A stretch of 64,000 nt of DNA from Diplonema japonicum (taxonomy: Eukaryota > Euglenozoa > Diplonemea > Diplonemida > Diplonemidae): NCBI GenBank assembly GCA_964019335.1, contig OZ025663.1, forward strand, positions 62,001 to 126,000. Direction: 5' to 3'. The position numbers were made by a program, and so were the translations under genes. The notes under the pieces are model-generated. The model worked only from the letters and a program-made list of their open reading frames with translations. It had not been told where the DNA came from and did no database searches. Position 1 is the stretch's first letter. Every line of letters starts with the position of its first letter. Below are positions 1-10,077 of this stretch, piece after piece.

Positions 1-560
1 ATTCTTTGTATTTACCCCCTTTTTTTACTGTACTTTATTGGGTGCATAGGGTGCTGGAAAAAAAAAAAAAAATAGTGTCCAAAAAAATTTTGATTAGGTG
101 ACCACAGCTGGGAAACCTACTTCAAGGAGCATTTTGCTTATCATCACCCAAAATTAGGCCAAAATTCCAAAAATACCATTCTAAGATGAAGCTTGATTTT
201 GTGATTTTCAGGTGGCCATTTAGACCCTAAGGAAAATTCCTAAAGTGATTTTTGAAAGATTTTTTTCAGTCCAAGTGGGGTCAAAACTTTCCATTGGCTG
301 TTCAGAATTCCATTTTCAGGACATTTTTTGTTCAAGGGATTTATTGAAATGTGTTCTTGAAACTGTTGCTTCATCTACAGGTAAAGTAGATAAAAGGTGC
401 AGGTCTTGTCTGTCCAAGGTAGACCAGACCAGACTTGTTCTGATATGTATGCTACCTGCTTTCATGGCACTCACATCAGGTGGATCCCTCTGGTTTTTTC
501 AGACCGTTCCACAGCAGTGTATTCCCACTTCTCTCATCTCACAAAAGAGCTGAACACTGC
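1..560. other. Left-edge non-coding repeat-island sequence
   Basis: No convincing coding region. The stretch is AT-rich with short homopolymers. Bases 28-40 read CTGTACTTTATTG, the 3' end of euglenozoan spliced leaders as I remember them, followed by GGTGCATAGG. The rest (100-560) is moderately complex sequence that I do not recognise. It borders the outer arm of the inverted repeat that frames the transposon island. Confidence 0.5.
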
Positions 561-569
561 AATACCAAG

Positions 570-708
570 TGTTGGTCAGTCCTGTCCCATCCCCTAAAAT
601 GGAATATGGGCCTGGATGGGACTCATGGGACTCCATGGGATGGGACTCCACAGGACTCATGGGACTCATAGGACTCTACTGTCATTATTTTTGATAGTTT
701 TGCAACTT
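570..708 (+). repeat. Left arm of island-framing inverted repeat
   Basis: Read on the + strand this segment matches the reverse complement of 5616-5752. Shared blocks include GTTGGTCAGTCC, CCCATCCCCTAAAA, a run of GGGACTC units, and TCATTATTTTTGATAG. The differences are largely C-to-T or G-to-A at CpG sites, and this arm contains no CpG at all. The GGGACTC(A/C) units also recur in the palindrome at 4995-5492, so all three belong to one repeat family. Confidence 0.8.
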
Positions 709-783
709 TTTCCCTTAACAACACCAGCCATGGCCCTGGTAACCAAGATTCTGGGCCTGTGTAATTTGTTGCCAGTTCATCAC

Positions 784-970
784 CCTGAGCATCTGCAATA
801 CATTCCTCCACTTGGGCGGAGAAAAGCAAGCCAGGATAGACTTGTGTACCCTTTTTCGCTCCTTTCACTTTCACCCACCTGGGCCCCACACCCCTACCTG
901 AGGCCAGGGAGGGAGAAAAAGAAAGGAGAGGGCTTGGCCAGCCAAAAAAAAAAGAGGTTTATTAAAAAAA
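784..970 (+). repeat. Dispersed repeat, copy 1
   Basis: Two blocks recur in direct orientation near 5935-6040. One is CCTGAGCATCTGCAATAC. The other is TGAGGCCAGGGAGGGAG, which runs on into an AAAAGAAAGGAGAGGGC stretch and an A-run before GGTTTATT. Their order is swapped between the copies, so the repeats have been shuffled rather than simply duplicated. No coding capacity is evident. Confidence 0.7.
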
Positions 971-974
971 AATT

Positions 975-1935
975 TCATATGCCACCATAGCCATGCCAGA
1001 TGTGTCCCCTTGCACATGTTGCAACTGTGAAGGGTGTGGAAATCTGTATTGTGAATTCCAGCTCTGCCCCAAACCCTGCCTCTATACCTGGAAAGAATTC
1101 TAGGAGATTAAGGATGGACTTCATCGTTTCGAAAAACGAATTCCATCTGGTCTTTGTGTACCTCTTGATCTGTCTCGTCTTTTCACGGCATACTCTATGT
1201 GAGACCTGTATGGTGTGGAGTGCCAACTGCCCAGCTTTCAAGGTCCATCTCTTGATCAGCGTTTTCACTTTGGCTCTAATGTTAGCCAGTTGCTCAATCT
1301 TGAAGATGTCACCAAGGGCAAGTTGCATGGAATGTGCAACACAATGATATGCTAGGACACCTTTGCAACTCAGCATTGTAGTTGTATTGTTCAAAAGCTG
1401 GTCCATTCCAGCAGAGAGCTCAGTGTTGTTGGAGTTGGTGTTGGTTTCAGAGTTGGAGTCAAGGTCAGTGACACCTGAAGCATCACTACTGCTAATGTTG
1501 CTGCTAACATCCTCAGTGTCGTTGAGTGAGAGGTCGAGTTCCACTTCAAAGTCTCAATGTATCTTTGCAAGCACTGCTTGCATCACACTAGCATTATCAG
1601 CACATACTGAAAATACATGTACAACATGGCTCTGAAGTTCCAGTATCATTTCACGGATGTGGGACGAAATGATGGCAGCAGTGGCACTCACTTTTGTGAG
1701 GTCTATCATCTTGCAAAAGTAGCTGTTCTTCCCATCTGACATACTAATGCCAAGGATGCTTCGACGGTTTATTAATGCAACATTTCATCATGGCTGAGGC
1801 CATTCTTGTTGCCAGTCTGGGTAAGGTCTTGTGTTTTCACATATTTCTGTGAGAACACAGTTGATGCCTTTTGCGTTGAGATGTGTCCATCGATGCTGCC
1901 ACTGCTGCTGCTTGTACTTGAACTTTCTCTTTTGC
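975..1935 (-). pseudogene. hAT-type transposase remnant
   Basis: The minus strand encodes fragments of a ZBED/hAT transposase. The order is an N-terminal Ser-rich piece with an LTQTGNKNGLS stretch (about 1790-1930), then CADNASVMQAV (about 1570-1620), a cysteine/histidine CVAHSMQLALGD segment and the diagnostic TRWNSFFETM segment (about 1130-1160). These match the RNase-H-like catalytic region and the later conserved TRWNS block of hAT transposases. A stop separates the pieces at about 1545-1553 and two more stops occur near 1770, so the copy is dead. I did not find its terminal inverted repeats or an 8-bp target duplication. Confidence 0.75.
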
Positions 1936-2660
1936 ACTTCTTTATTTTATTTTTATTTTTTTTATTTTTTTTTTCAAATGTTTAAACCTTTCTCTTCATT
2001 TTTGTATTGATTTCCTCCTCTTCTTCCTCCTCCTCTAGTTCAGATTTACCTGAACATAGCCCATGCCATGCCATGTTGAGTTGGAGGTCATGTTTCTGGT
2101 GCTTATCCTCTGCACCCCTTTCACCTTCTTCGCTACTTGGCACAGCTTCGGTGTTGGGAACGAAGAACAGAAGCAGAACAAGTACCACAATCATTTTATC
2201 TGTTAATTGTAAAAAATAATACAAAGAAAATGATAAACAAAGGCTAAATACTGTATAAATACACATCGACTCTGACAGCAATGCAACACAATGTGAAGCA
2301 ACATGATGTGTTTTCTGTTCACGTTTCATTCACTTGACACAAAAAATGTGAAGTAACACAACACAACACACCAAAGTGTCGTTTTATATTGTACCATACA
2401 GTGTATAAAATATTTTCTGTGTCGAAATTTCTAAAAAAACTCCCAGAAGGGCTGCCCCTTTCATAACTGAAAGTTAGATTTTTTCTTCTTCTTTTTTTTT
2501 TTTTTACATAATTTGTGTTGTACTTTTGTCATGATAAGGAATACATGCCAGGTCTTTAATTTTTTTTTTCTTTTTCTTTTTTTTGCATTGTACTTTTCTT
2601 GCAAGCCTCTTTTTAATATTTTTTTTTCAAAGCTGGTCCCCAAACCCCCAGACATTTTTT
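1936..2660. other. Unassigned island sequence with repeat fragment
   Basis: AT-rich sequence with T-runs. A minus-strand open stretch (1982-2329) has an acidic Glu run and a hydrophobic segment but no recognisable family; it may be a decayed reading frame. Bases 2585-2655 are an inverted copy of 5523-5585 (a GGGGTTTGGRGACC block followed by a TTGAAAAAAAATATTAAAAAGAGGC-like stretch), another member of the island repeats. The piggyBac element is inserted immediately after it. Confidence 0.5.
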
Positions 2661-4859
2661 TTAACCATTAAAGGACGAAGTGCTAGATATCTAGATATCT
2701 AGTGATCAAAAAATTAAAATTTTTGTATAGGCATTTTAAGTACCATAGACCCTTATCCTTGCACAGAATGACCTAGTTCCGCGATTTCTTTTCCATCGAA
2801 AATCACTTTTGGCCCCTAGATTAACCTCCAAAAACACCCTCTAAACCAGTTTTTGGTGGCACGAAAGCTCAGATGAGCAGTACTGATTCAGACGAGTTCG
2901 GGAGTGCCAAAGGGGACATTCTCACTGACGATGGGACCTCACCTAGTGTTAGTAGTGACGAGAAGAGTGAAAATATGCCCTGGGAGAGCGATATTATGCA
3001 GGTTACGCGTAATAAGTGACAGGGCAGAAATCACCCTTTTCCCACATGAGTGCATCAAGGATTTCCAAGCTGTTCATCTCAATGGGGTTTGTGAAATCTC
3101 TTTGCACCGTTTGCAAGGACCACAACCCCGACTTTGACTTCACTGTGGACGATATCTATCAGTTTCTGGCCTTGTGGGTGCTCATGGACATCATCTGCAA
3201 GGCTGGCATAAAAGATTACTGGCCGACCATTTGTGCCCTCACCACACCTTTTTTTGGCAAGTGTAATGAAACGTTACTGCTTTTGCACTTACAGCGGTCA
3301 TTGCATTTTGGAGGGGTGAAGAGACAGACAGGTTGCAAAAAATAAGATTCTTGCTCCCCTACCTGTCTGCAACACTATTCCCCCGGAGAATCGATCATTG
3401 ATGAGAGTATGATCAAGTCACACGGTAGGCATCGCTTCAGAGTATTCCAGCCTGCAAAGAGGACAGGTGAGGCTGTGCACCGGACAGGATCTGACACAGG
3501 GTCGTGTTCAACTTGTCGATCTACTGTCCGCAGTGCTAATACCATTGTAAAAGCGTGAAAAAGCAATCAAACACAGCACCGTGGGCCCCGATGTGAGGTA
3601 TCTCAGCACTTGGCATATTACCTTCCCATTTGGTGAAGGATCGAGGTCATTGTAGGGGGGTGCTGGTGTTTGGGAGCCCTGACTCGCGTACAGGATTGGT
3701 GTCCCACGTGATCACTGCAGAAGCACCAATGCTTATGATGCCAAAAAAGGACAACATGGCGACCAGAATGTCTCGGCGGCGGAGCTCTGCTTCGAGCTTC
3801 TTGTCCTGCAGCTCGAGCGCGACAATGAAAGCTCTTACAACGTTCTCCCGTATCTCCTGCGGTGCCTTCAATGGCGTCTTGCTTGACATGAAGTGAACGT
3901 CGTGCTCAGTCTGAAAGCGCACCCCACGTGACTTGTCGATGCCACTATTCGTGTCCACCTGGTGGATGGCTCGGCATCGGTAGCGTTCCCCTTGTACCCC
4001 GGCATCGATAACTTCTGTACTGGCGTTACCCTTGTACAACAGATGTGGGAATCGGGTTTGTGGTGGAAACAATCCGAGGAAAGTCCAGTCAATGGTGGTA
4101 ACAATCCGAAGAAAACCACCAGAATGTACCTAATCTTGCCCCAGTGAAGAAGCAAGTAGGCCCAGGCAGGCCCATAACAACGGGTTCGCGATGAGCGACA
4201 ACAGCTTTTCGACTGTTATGCGCCAGTCCGGAAACAACTGCCCAGCAAGCACCCGTTCTGAAATGGGGACCGAGGGCCCCAGGGAAGATGCCAGGCGCGA
4301 CTTCACCAAAGGTCACTGGTCCAAAAAACTGGATGCAGCAAGACAATGCACACCACATGCGTGTTTTGGGGGTTCGGGTGCAAACTATCTTCATCTGCAA
4401 GGCTTGTAACGTGCATCTGTGCCCAGCTTGCTTTGCGGACTATCACGAACCAGTGGTTTACCCACCCCAATCTACCCCCTCTGGAGGCCCGGCCACACCG
4501 AAGAAACGCCTAAGGTACCAGCGTCTCCAAACACATACCCTTCTCCCCAGGTCGTCATCTGAGCCAAGTCCCAAAAGCAAAACCCCCCCTAGCACCCCGA
4601 GGCCCAAGCGAAAAAAGTAAGGAAGTGTCTAACCTATGGGTGGGTTTTTACAATAAATTTCACTTCAATTCCTTATTCTATTCACTTCCCAGGGCCTTTG
4701 AGGGGCGTCTGGGGGTGTTTTTTGTCCCTCCTGGGTGATGTATTTTCTTTTACACAAGCGTCGTTCTATGGTTGCATGCTTGAGGATGTTTTAATTTTAG
4801 AAAATAAAAAAGTCGATGGTGACCTATCGCGCCCAAAAACCCCGTCCTTTAATGGTTAA
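2661..4859 (+). mobile_element. piggyBac-family element, both ends present
   Basis: The element is bounded by TTAA at 2661-2664 and 4856-4859, the canonical piggyBac target duplication. Directly inside are perfect 13-bp terminal inverted repeats, CCATTAAAGGACG at 2665-2677 and CGTCCTTTAATGG at 4843-4855. The interior carries transposase remnants on the + strand (separate entry). Length is about 2.2 kb, close to autonomous piggyBac elements, but the gene is broken. The same 14-base end, CCATTAAAGGACGA, appears alone at 18259. Confidence 0.9.
2875..4618 (+). pseudogene. Broken piggyBac transposase
   Basis: Several frames carry consecutive pieces of a piggyBac (DDE_Tnp_1_7) transposase. An acidic Ser/Asp-rich N-terminus (2875-3020) is followed by a DDIYQFLALWVLMDIICKAG stretch and TPFFGKCNETLL (3145-3290). 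Next comes IIDESMIKSHGRHRFRVFQP (about 3393-3455), which holds the first catalytic Asp. The C-terminal zinc-binding tail reads CKACNVHLCPACFADYH (about 4399-4450). Frameshifts and stops separate them, and the expected middle Asp region is not recognisable. Between about 3640 and 4075 the minus strand is open for 141 codons, with a helical segment and one possible membrane span; this may be a captured foreign fragment. The gene is non-functional as read. Confidence 0.85.
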
Positions 4860-4944
4860 TTTTTTTTTTGCAGAAAGGTTCGATCAAGAGATAGATTGAG
4901 ACTCTTCAGGCGTCTTGCCACATACCGCAGGTACCCTTAAATGT

Positions 4945-4979
<35 letters not shown>

Positions 4980-4994
4980 CTTTTTTTTTTTTTT

Positions 4995-5491
4995 ACATAG
5001 TCACAACAAGGTAGTATGAGCCTTGCCTAAGATCCCACCCAAACCTAGGACCTCTTATTTTGAACTTTTGAAACCAAAAGTACCAAAAAAATGCAAGCCC
5101 CAGCCTAAATTTGGGTCTTTGTGACACAAAAAACACAAAGAAATTTTTTGGTCCCAAGAGTCCCCTGAGTCCCCTCCAGACCCCTGAAAATTTCAGGGGA
5201 CTCCTGTCCTGTCCCTTGGAGTCCCCTGAGTCCCTCAAGGGTCTGGACCAACACTGCTCAGGGGACTCCAAGGAACAGGACAGGAGTCCCCTGAAATTTT
5301 CAGGGGTCTGGAGGGGACTCAGGGGACTCTTGGGACCAAAAAATTTCTTTGTGTTTTTTGTGTCACAAAGGCCCAAATTTAGGCTGGGGCTTGCATTTTT
5401 TTGGTACTTTTGGTTTCAAAGGTTCAAAAAAAGAGGTCCTAGGTTTGGGTGGGATGTGAGGCAAGGTTCATACTACCTTGTTGTGACTGTG

Positions 5492-5492
<1 letters not shown>
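4995..5492. repeat. Large palindrome with 236-bp arms
   Basis: Arms 4995-5230 and 5257-5492 are near-perfect reverse complements around a 26-nt loop (5231-5256). Symmetric T-runs on the left (about 4950-4994) and A-runs on the right (5492-5524) extend the fold. Both strands therefore encode the same meaningless peptide. The 498 bp contain no CpG that I can find, and the centre is built of GGGACTC/GAGTCCC units shared with the flanking repeats. It is best described as a fold-back or MITE-like element; no target duplication was identified. Confidence 0.9.
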
Positions 5493-5526
<34 letters not shown>

Positions 5527-5576
5527 TCAGGGGGTTTGGAGACCTGCTTTGAAAAAAATATTAAAAAGAGGCCTTT

Positions 5577-5615
<39 letters not shown>

Positions 5616-5619
<4 letters not shown>

Positions 5620-5752
5620 GCAAAACTATCAAAAATAATGACAGTGTTGGGGAGAGTCCCATGAGTCCCGTCGAGTCCCGTCCCGTGGAGTCCTGTGAGT
5701 CCCGTCCAGGCCCGTATTCCGTTTTAGGGGATGGGACGGGACTGACCAACAC
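5616..5752 (-). repeat. Right arm of island-framing inverted repeat
   Basis: This is the reverse-complement partner of 570-708. It holds eight CpG dinucleotides where the left arm has none, so it looks younger or less decayed. It lies just left of the first gene of the array and follows the A-run flanking a fragment (5523-5585) that also occurs inverted at 2585-2655. Confidence 0.8.
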
Positions 5753-5934
5753 TGCCCTGGCTGGGGTTGAGCTGTACATCACATGCATTAAGGACACGGC
5801 GTGGAACGCAGAAGAAGCAAGCCACAACTCAGCTGCGGTGCACCCCCCGTTCCGCCAAGTTCCGACTTTTCAGTTTGGCAGAAGGGAACGGAACGACCCG
5901 CCCCTGCTTTCACTCCTCTTCTCTTCTCTGGGCC

Positions 5935-6165
5935 CTACCTGAGGCCAGGGAGGGAGAAAAAGAAAGGAGAGGGCCTCAGCCAAAAAAAAAGGTTTATTTA
6001 AAAAAAACCTGAGCATCTGCAATACGTTCTTCTACTCGGGTCCTCAGGTCCCTGGCCTGGGGGACCTTGCTAACACTGCTCTGTCCCTTAAGAACTTCAC
6101 CTCTATGAACAAGGGACACACTGTGAAGGGTATGGTTATCTGAAAGCCCTTCTAGTATAAAGCCT

Positions 6166-6196
<31 letters not shown>

Positions 6197-6464
6197 ATCT
6201 CAACATCCCTGATTTTATTTACATACACTTCACACTTTCTCCTCATTCTGAGCAACAGAGCCTCCCAGCACCAGAGTATCTAGAGATGTTCGAAATTGTT
6301 ATACTTCCACTGTGCTGACACAGTCGCAAAGGTAGCATTCTGTACTTTAGTTTTGCACCCAGTTTTGTTTCCTCTTGTTTCAAAACCCCTTAAGTTGGTT
6401 CTTCCATTCAGAAACGATCACCAAGGACAGAAATTCACAAGAAAAATATATTTACAGGAAGAAA
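5935..6464. other. Dispersed repeat copy 2 and array leader region
   Basis: The start repeats the TGAGGCCAGGGAGGGAG and CCTGAGCATCTGCAATAC blocks of 784-970. A run of 26 C lies at 6168-6193. The remainder, up to the HECT start, is the leader of the first gene. It contains a plausible trans-splice acceptor TTTACAG (6451-6457). If transcription of the array starts here, the promoter lies in this interval, but no motif can be named. Confidence 0.45.
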
Positions 6465-9400
6465 ATGCAGTTCAGTACACCCGGCCACCAAAAAGAGAAG
6501 GCCTCTGTAAGTGCTAAGAAAGAACGGGAGATTCGACGTCAGCGAAAGCGAGGCGATGTGGCAGTCACGAAGATCATAGTGTGGTGGCGGGGTATTGTGG
6601 CAGGTGTCAAGGGCGCAGAACGTCTTCAGAAGGAGTACGATGAGCTCTTCTTGCAATACTTCCCAGATGAAAGCTGTGTCAATACTCTGAAGCTGAAACC
6701 TCTCAAGGTGCCCATTCCCGATGGTGATGCTGTCCTGTCACTGTTGGTCCATTATATGAGAATCCCCATCAAGGCCCGACGGCGAGAATCGCTCATGACC
6801 TTAGTCCGGGTGGTCACAATATCTTTAGGAAGACAGACTGCCGCCCAAAACTACGCTGCCTCATACTTCACCAAGCAGTGCTTGTGGATGGCAGTGACGC
6901 AGAGGCTTGTGAGGGGTGCTGTGGCCATCATGGCAGGCGGTGCACAGGGGGCAAACAAAGTGTGCTTTGGAAGCGGGCTGAAACTGTTGCTCGACCTCAC
7001 GAACTTCCAAAGTTGGACGTTCCTCAAACAAGAGTCTCAAACAGCCCGTGTTGCAATGCTGCAGAAATTGACAACAGAGGTATTACCAAGTCTTCTAAGC
7101 TGTGTTACTCTTGCCCCTTTTCCGGATCTCGTAGTGAGGCACTTCGAATCGCCTCTGTACTCGGGTACAGCCGATGATGTCCTTACAACGGGGTTGATGA
7201 CTCTGTGCTGCAAGGCGAGTGCGTCCTCCCGTTCTGCCACCTTGAGTGTCAGCATGTTTAGCTGCATACCTAATTTCAGTGCGCTCTTGCCTGAAGACGC
7301 GCGAACTATTTTGCTGAGGAACAAGAAGTACTGGGAACTGCTGTTTCAAGCCTCTTCGGGGTTGTGTGCCGGCCCATGTGCAACTCCTAAATGGCCAGCA
7401 GCTACACTAACGTGTAATATATTGGAAATAGGAAAGAAAGCTGTGCAGAAGAATCCAGAACTCGGTCCTTCCTGGTGCCGCTGCGTGTCGCAGCTGATGG
7501 AGTCCATCCCTGCGAGGTCGGATATGGTGCGCCTCATAGAGGCCAATGACGTCGTTAGCGCACAACTGCAGACTCTGTGGGACCCTGGTACTGTTGCCTT
7601 GCTGTTTCCTGGATTGCTGGAAGAAAAGACTCTTGTTAGATCCCACACTAGCTTCTTATTTGGCCAGATGAGAATGAGGAGCGAGGTAGGAAATTGTGAA
7701 ACTACGGTCACGGCAGCACTTGCTGTCCTCTGCATGAGTTGCCCTCCCACTTGGGAAGAACTGTTTAATGTCCCTGCTTGGCTTCCTTCGTGCAGGCTGT
7801 TCAACGGCTTGGTCTACTCATGGGACACCAGGACAGCCATTGATACACTCTCTTCGCACCCATACCTTCTGAACGCCGTGTGGAGCCATATCTACTGCCA
7901 CATAAAGAAATACGAGACATATGTAGACGGCCAGTGCAGCGATGAGGGCCTGGGTGAGGTTCTGCTCCTGTTCCTTCATTGCTACGACAACGTGCTGCAG
8001 GTGACCGACGATAAGGAGTTCTACGACATGCAACGCCCCTTTTCATTGACCACAGTGGCCTACATGATTACACTATTTTCAAAGTTGGCGTTCCGGCTGA
8101 TGTGGGACGGGATAGCCGACACCAAGGCTGCAGTAGGCGCGTTTGCAAAGCAAAAGGGCGGCCTCGAAACACGACTGTTGCTTCTGAGCAGGTCTTTACT
8201 CCAAAAGTTAAACCAGCGCAATACGAGGAAGACTTTCTGCCCTGAGTCAAGCTGGCTCATACCAGAGTTCAAGCAATCGAGGGATTTCAACTTCACAGAC
8301 GTGCTCAAGTACTTGAAGGAGAACACTCATAACAACCCATTCGAGAACCTGTTTGGGGTCCTTAGGGAGCTAAGCTCAGAAATGCTCCAGTCAAACGACC
8401 CCCTCGAACGACACTTCGGTGATATCTTTGGGAACCTCAGAAACCTGTTCTCTGGTCTGCACGAAATCTATCGCCATCCCCGGAGACAGGAAGCCACCAC
8501 AGTGTCTTCGAACGAGCATCTGCTGAGGTATCAGTGCCTCATACGGCCAATGCCCTTTGTTATAGCTTACAAGGAAAGACTCGAGTACTTGAGGTGCCTA
8601 ATCGAAAGGGATAGGGAATCACATCACGCGTCGGATGTCAAGTTCCCAGTCACAGTGCGCAGGACGCACGTGCTGGAGGATTCTGTGAAGGAGGTTGCGA
8701 GGCTTGATGCTGCGGGTTCTGTGCACCTCAAGGCACAGTTGCACGTGAAATTCTTGAACCTTGAAGGGCTCCCTGAAGATGGGATCGATGAAGGGGGCTT
8801 GTTCAAGGAACTACTAGAAATTGTGATCAAGAAAGCCTTCTCGCCCGAGCTAGGCTTCTTTATTGAAACCGAGGATAGAGCGCTGTACCCGAACCCCAGC
8901 AGCAAGCAGAACACCGTGATCCATGGCACGCATCTCGACTTCTTCAAGTTCCTCGGCCGCGTCCTTGCAAAGGCCGTGTACGAGGGTGTTGTTGTGGATG
9001 TTGTTTTCGCGGAGTTCTTTCTGAACACGATGCTGACGCAAACCAACAACCTCGGCGACCTGGCAAGCTACGACAAGGAACTCTTCCGGAACCTGCTATC
9101 TCTGAAGGACATCCATGACGTTGAGGAGCTGGACCTGAACTTCGCATTGTACGACCCGACAAGTTGTTCACACGTACAGCTGGTGCCGAATGGGGAGAAC
9201 ATTGTTGTAACACACGCCAACTTGTCATCGTACCTACGGCTGGTCACTAATTACAAACTGAACTTGCAGTTTGTAGAGCAGTCTGCCGCCTTCGTGTCTG
9301 GGTTCCATGAGATCCTCCCACCGTCGATGCTGGCACTCTTCGATAGGAATGAGCTGCAACAGCTTATCAGTGGCTTGGATGGCTCATTCGACATCCTCGA

Positions 9401-9737
9401 GCTACGGGGCCACACCCGATACGAAGGCTACACACCGGACGCGCCTGTTATCAACTTCTTCTGGGACGTCCTATCTGAGTTTAGTGACGCACAGAAGTCT
9501 GATTTTCTGCGATTTGTGACCTCCTCAGCTCGTCCGCCCCTCCTTGGTCTCGGCCATATTACACCCCCTTTTATGATTCGTGCCGTTCCCACTGACTCTA
9601 GTACATACGTGGATAGGCTGCCGTCTGCTTCTACTTGCTTCAACCTCCTGTGTCTGCCCTTGTACCCCACAAAGGAGAACTTGAAGGATAAAATCCTCTA
9701 TGCCATCACTTCGGGCACAGGGTTCGAACTTTCTTGA
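6465..9737 (+). CDS. HECT-type E3 ubiquitin ligase
   Basis: A 1090-residue protein with a C-terminal HECT domain (about residues 740-1090) that takes ubiquitin from an E2 onto its own cysteine and passes it to substrates. The catalytic Cys is residue 1058 in LPSASTCFNLLCLP, 32 residues from the end, and the conserved Phe four from the end is present (TGFELS). The N-terminus is basic, with an IQ-like helix (TKIIVWWRGIVAGVKG, about residues 35-50), then a long helical region. This layout resembles the UBE3B/UBE3C group, but the exact orthology is unproven. The start was chosen as the first ATG after TTTACAG (6451-6457); the frame is open 30 codons further upstream without an ATG. No intron is evident. 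It is the first gene of the one-strand array. Confidence 0.94.
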   Translation: MQFSTPGHQKEKASVSAKKEREIRRQRKRGDVAVTKIIVWWRGIVAGVKGAERLQKEYDELFLQYFPDESCVNTLKLKPLKVPIPDGDAVLSLLVHYMRIPIKARRRESLMTLVRVVTISLGRQTAAQNYAASYFTKQCLWMAVTQRLVRGAVAIMAGGAQGANKVCFGSGLKLLLDLTNFQSWTFLKQESQTARVAMLQKLTTEVLPSLLSCVTLAPFPDLVVRHFESPLYSGTADDVLTTGLMTLCCKASASSRSATLSVSMFSCIPNFSALLPEDARTILLRNKKYWELLFQASSGLCAGPCATPKWPAATLTCNILEIGKKAVQKNPELGPSWCRCVSQLMESIPARSDMVRLIEANDVVSAQLQTLWDPGTVALLFPGLLEEKTLVRSHTSFLFGQMRMRSEVGNCETTVTAALAVLCMSCPPTWEELFNVPAWLPSCRLFNGLVYSWDTRTAIDTLSSHPYLLNAVWSHIYCHIKKYETYVDGQCSDEGLGEVLLLFLHCYDNVLQVTDDKEFYDMQRPFSLTTVAYMITLFSKLAFRLMWDGIADTKAAVGAFAKQKGGLETRLLLLSRSLLQKLNQRNTRKTFCPESSWLIPEFKQSRDFNFTDVLKYLKENTHNNPFENLFGVLRELSSEMLQSNDPLERHFGDIFGNLRNLFSGLHEIYRHPRRQEATTVSSNEHLLRYQCLIRPMPFVIAYKERLEYLRCLIERDRESHHASDVKFPVTVRRTHVLEDSVKEVARLDAAGSVHLKAQLHVKFLNLEGLPEDGIDEGGLFKELLEIVIKKAFSPELGFFIETEDRALYPNPSSKQNTVIHGTHLDFFKFLGRVLAKAVYEGVVVDVVFAEFFLNTMLTQTNNLGDLASYDKELFRNLLSLKDIHDVEELDLNFALYDPTSCSHVQLVPNGENIVVTHANLSSYLRLVTNYKLNLQFVEQSAAFVSGFHEILPPSMLALFDRNELQQLISGLDGSFDILELRGHTRYEGYTPDAPVINFFWDVLSEFSDAQKSDFLRFVTSSARPPLLGLGHITPPFMIRAVPTDSSTYVDRLPSASTCFNLLCLPLYPTKENLKDKILYAITSGTGFELS

Positions 9738-10077
9738 AAAAATGAGAGGGGGGAATGGGAAGAGGGGAAAAAGGGAGGGGTGGCGGTGGTGTTTTTTTTT
9801 TAAAGTTACGTTTTGTTTTTTTTTTTTCGTTCCTTACCTCCCTGCTTCCCCTGCCTTTGAGCTTATTAACATAGCTTGGTCGTCTTGTACAATCTTTGTC
9901 TTTTCGGGTAGGTTTGACAATGGCGTTTCTTTTCTTCTTTTTTTGGGGAGGGCTGGGGAAGTGGCATACTGCTGGGAATGTTATTGGTCAGGTGCACCGC
10001 TGGCAAACACAAAACAGAATAGGACATAAGACAAAAGGGAGAAAGGAAAAAAAAAAAAAAAAAAAGAGAAATTAAAA
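9738..10077. other. Spacer between HECT and CCDC25-like genes
   Basis: Homopolymer-rich spacer (T-runs at 9791-9828, an A-run near 10050) with no gene. A possible acceptor AACACAAAACAG ends at 10017, upstream of the next start. Confidence 0.6.

Noticed and set aside
1-120. Complete spliced-leader RNA gene at the left edge
   Set aside because: Only the last 13 leader bases are present; the upstream leader and a GTATG-type donor are absent.
2007-2219. Ser-run frame in the repeat island, and its acidic complement
   Set aside because: Low-complexity repeat without homology on either strand.
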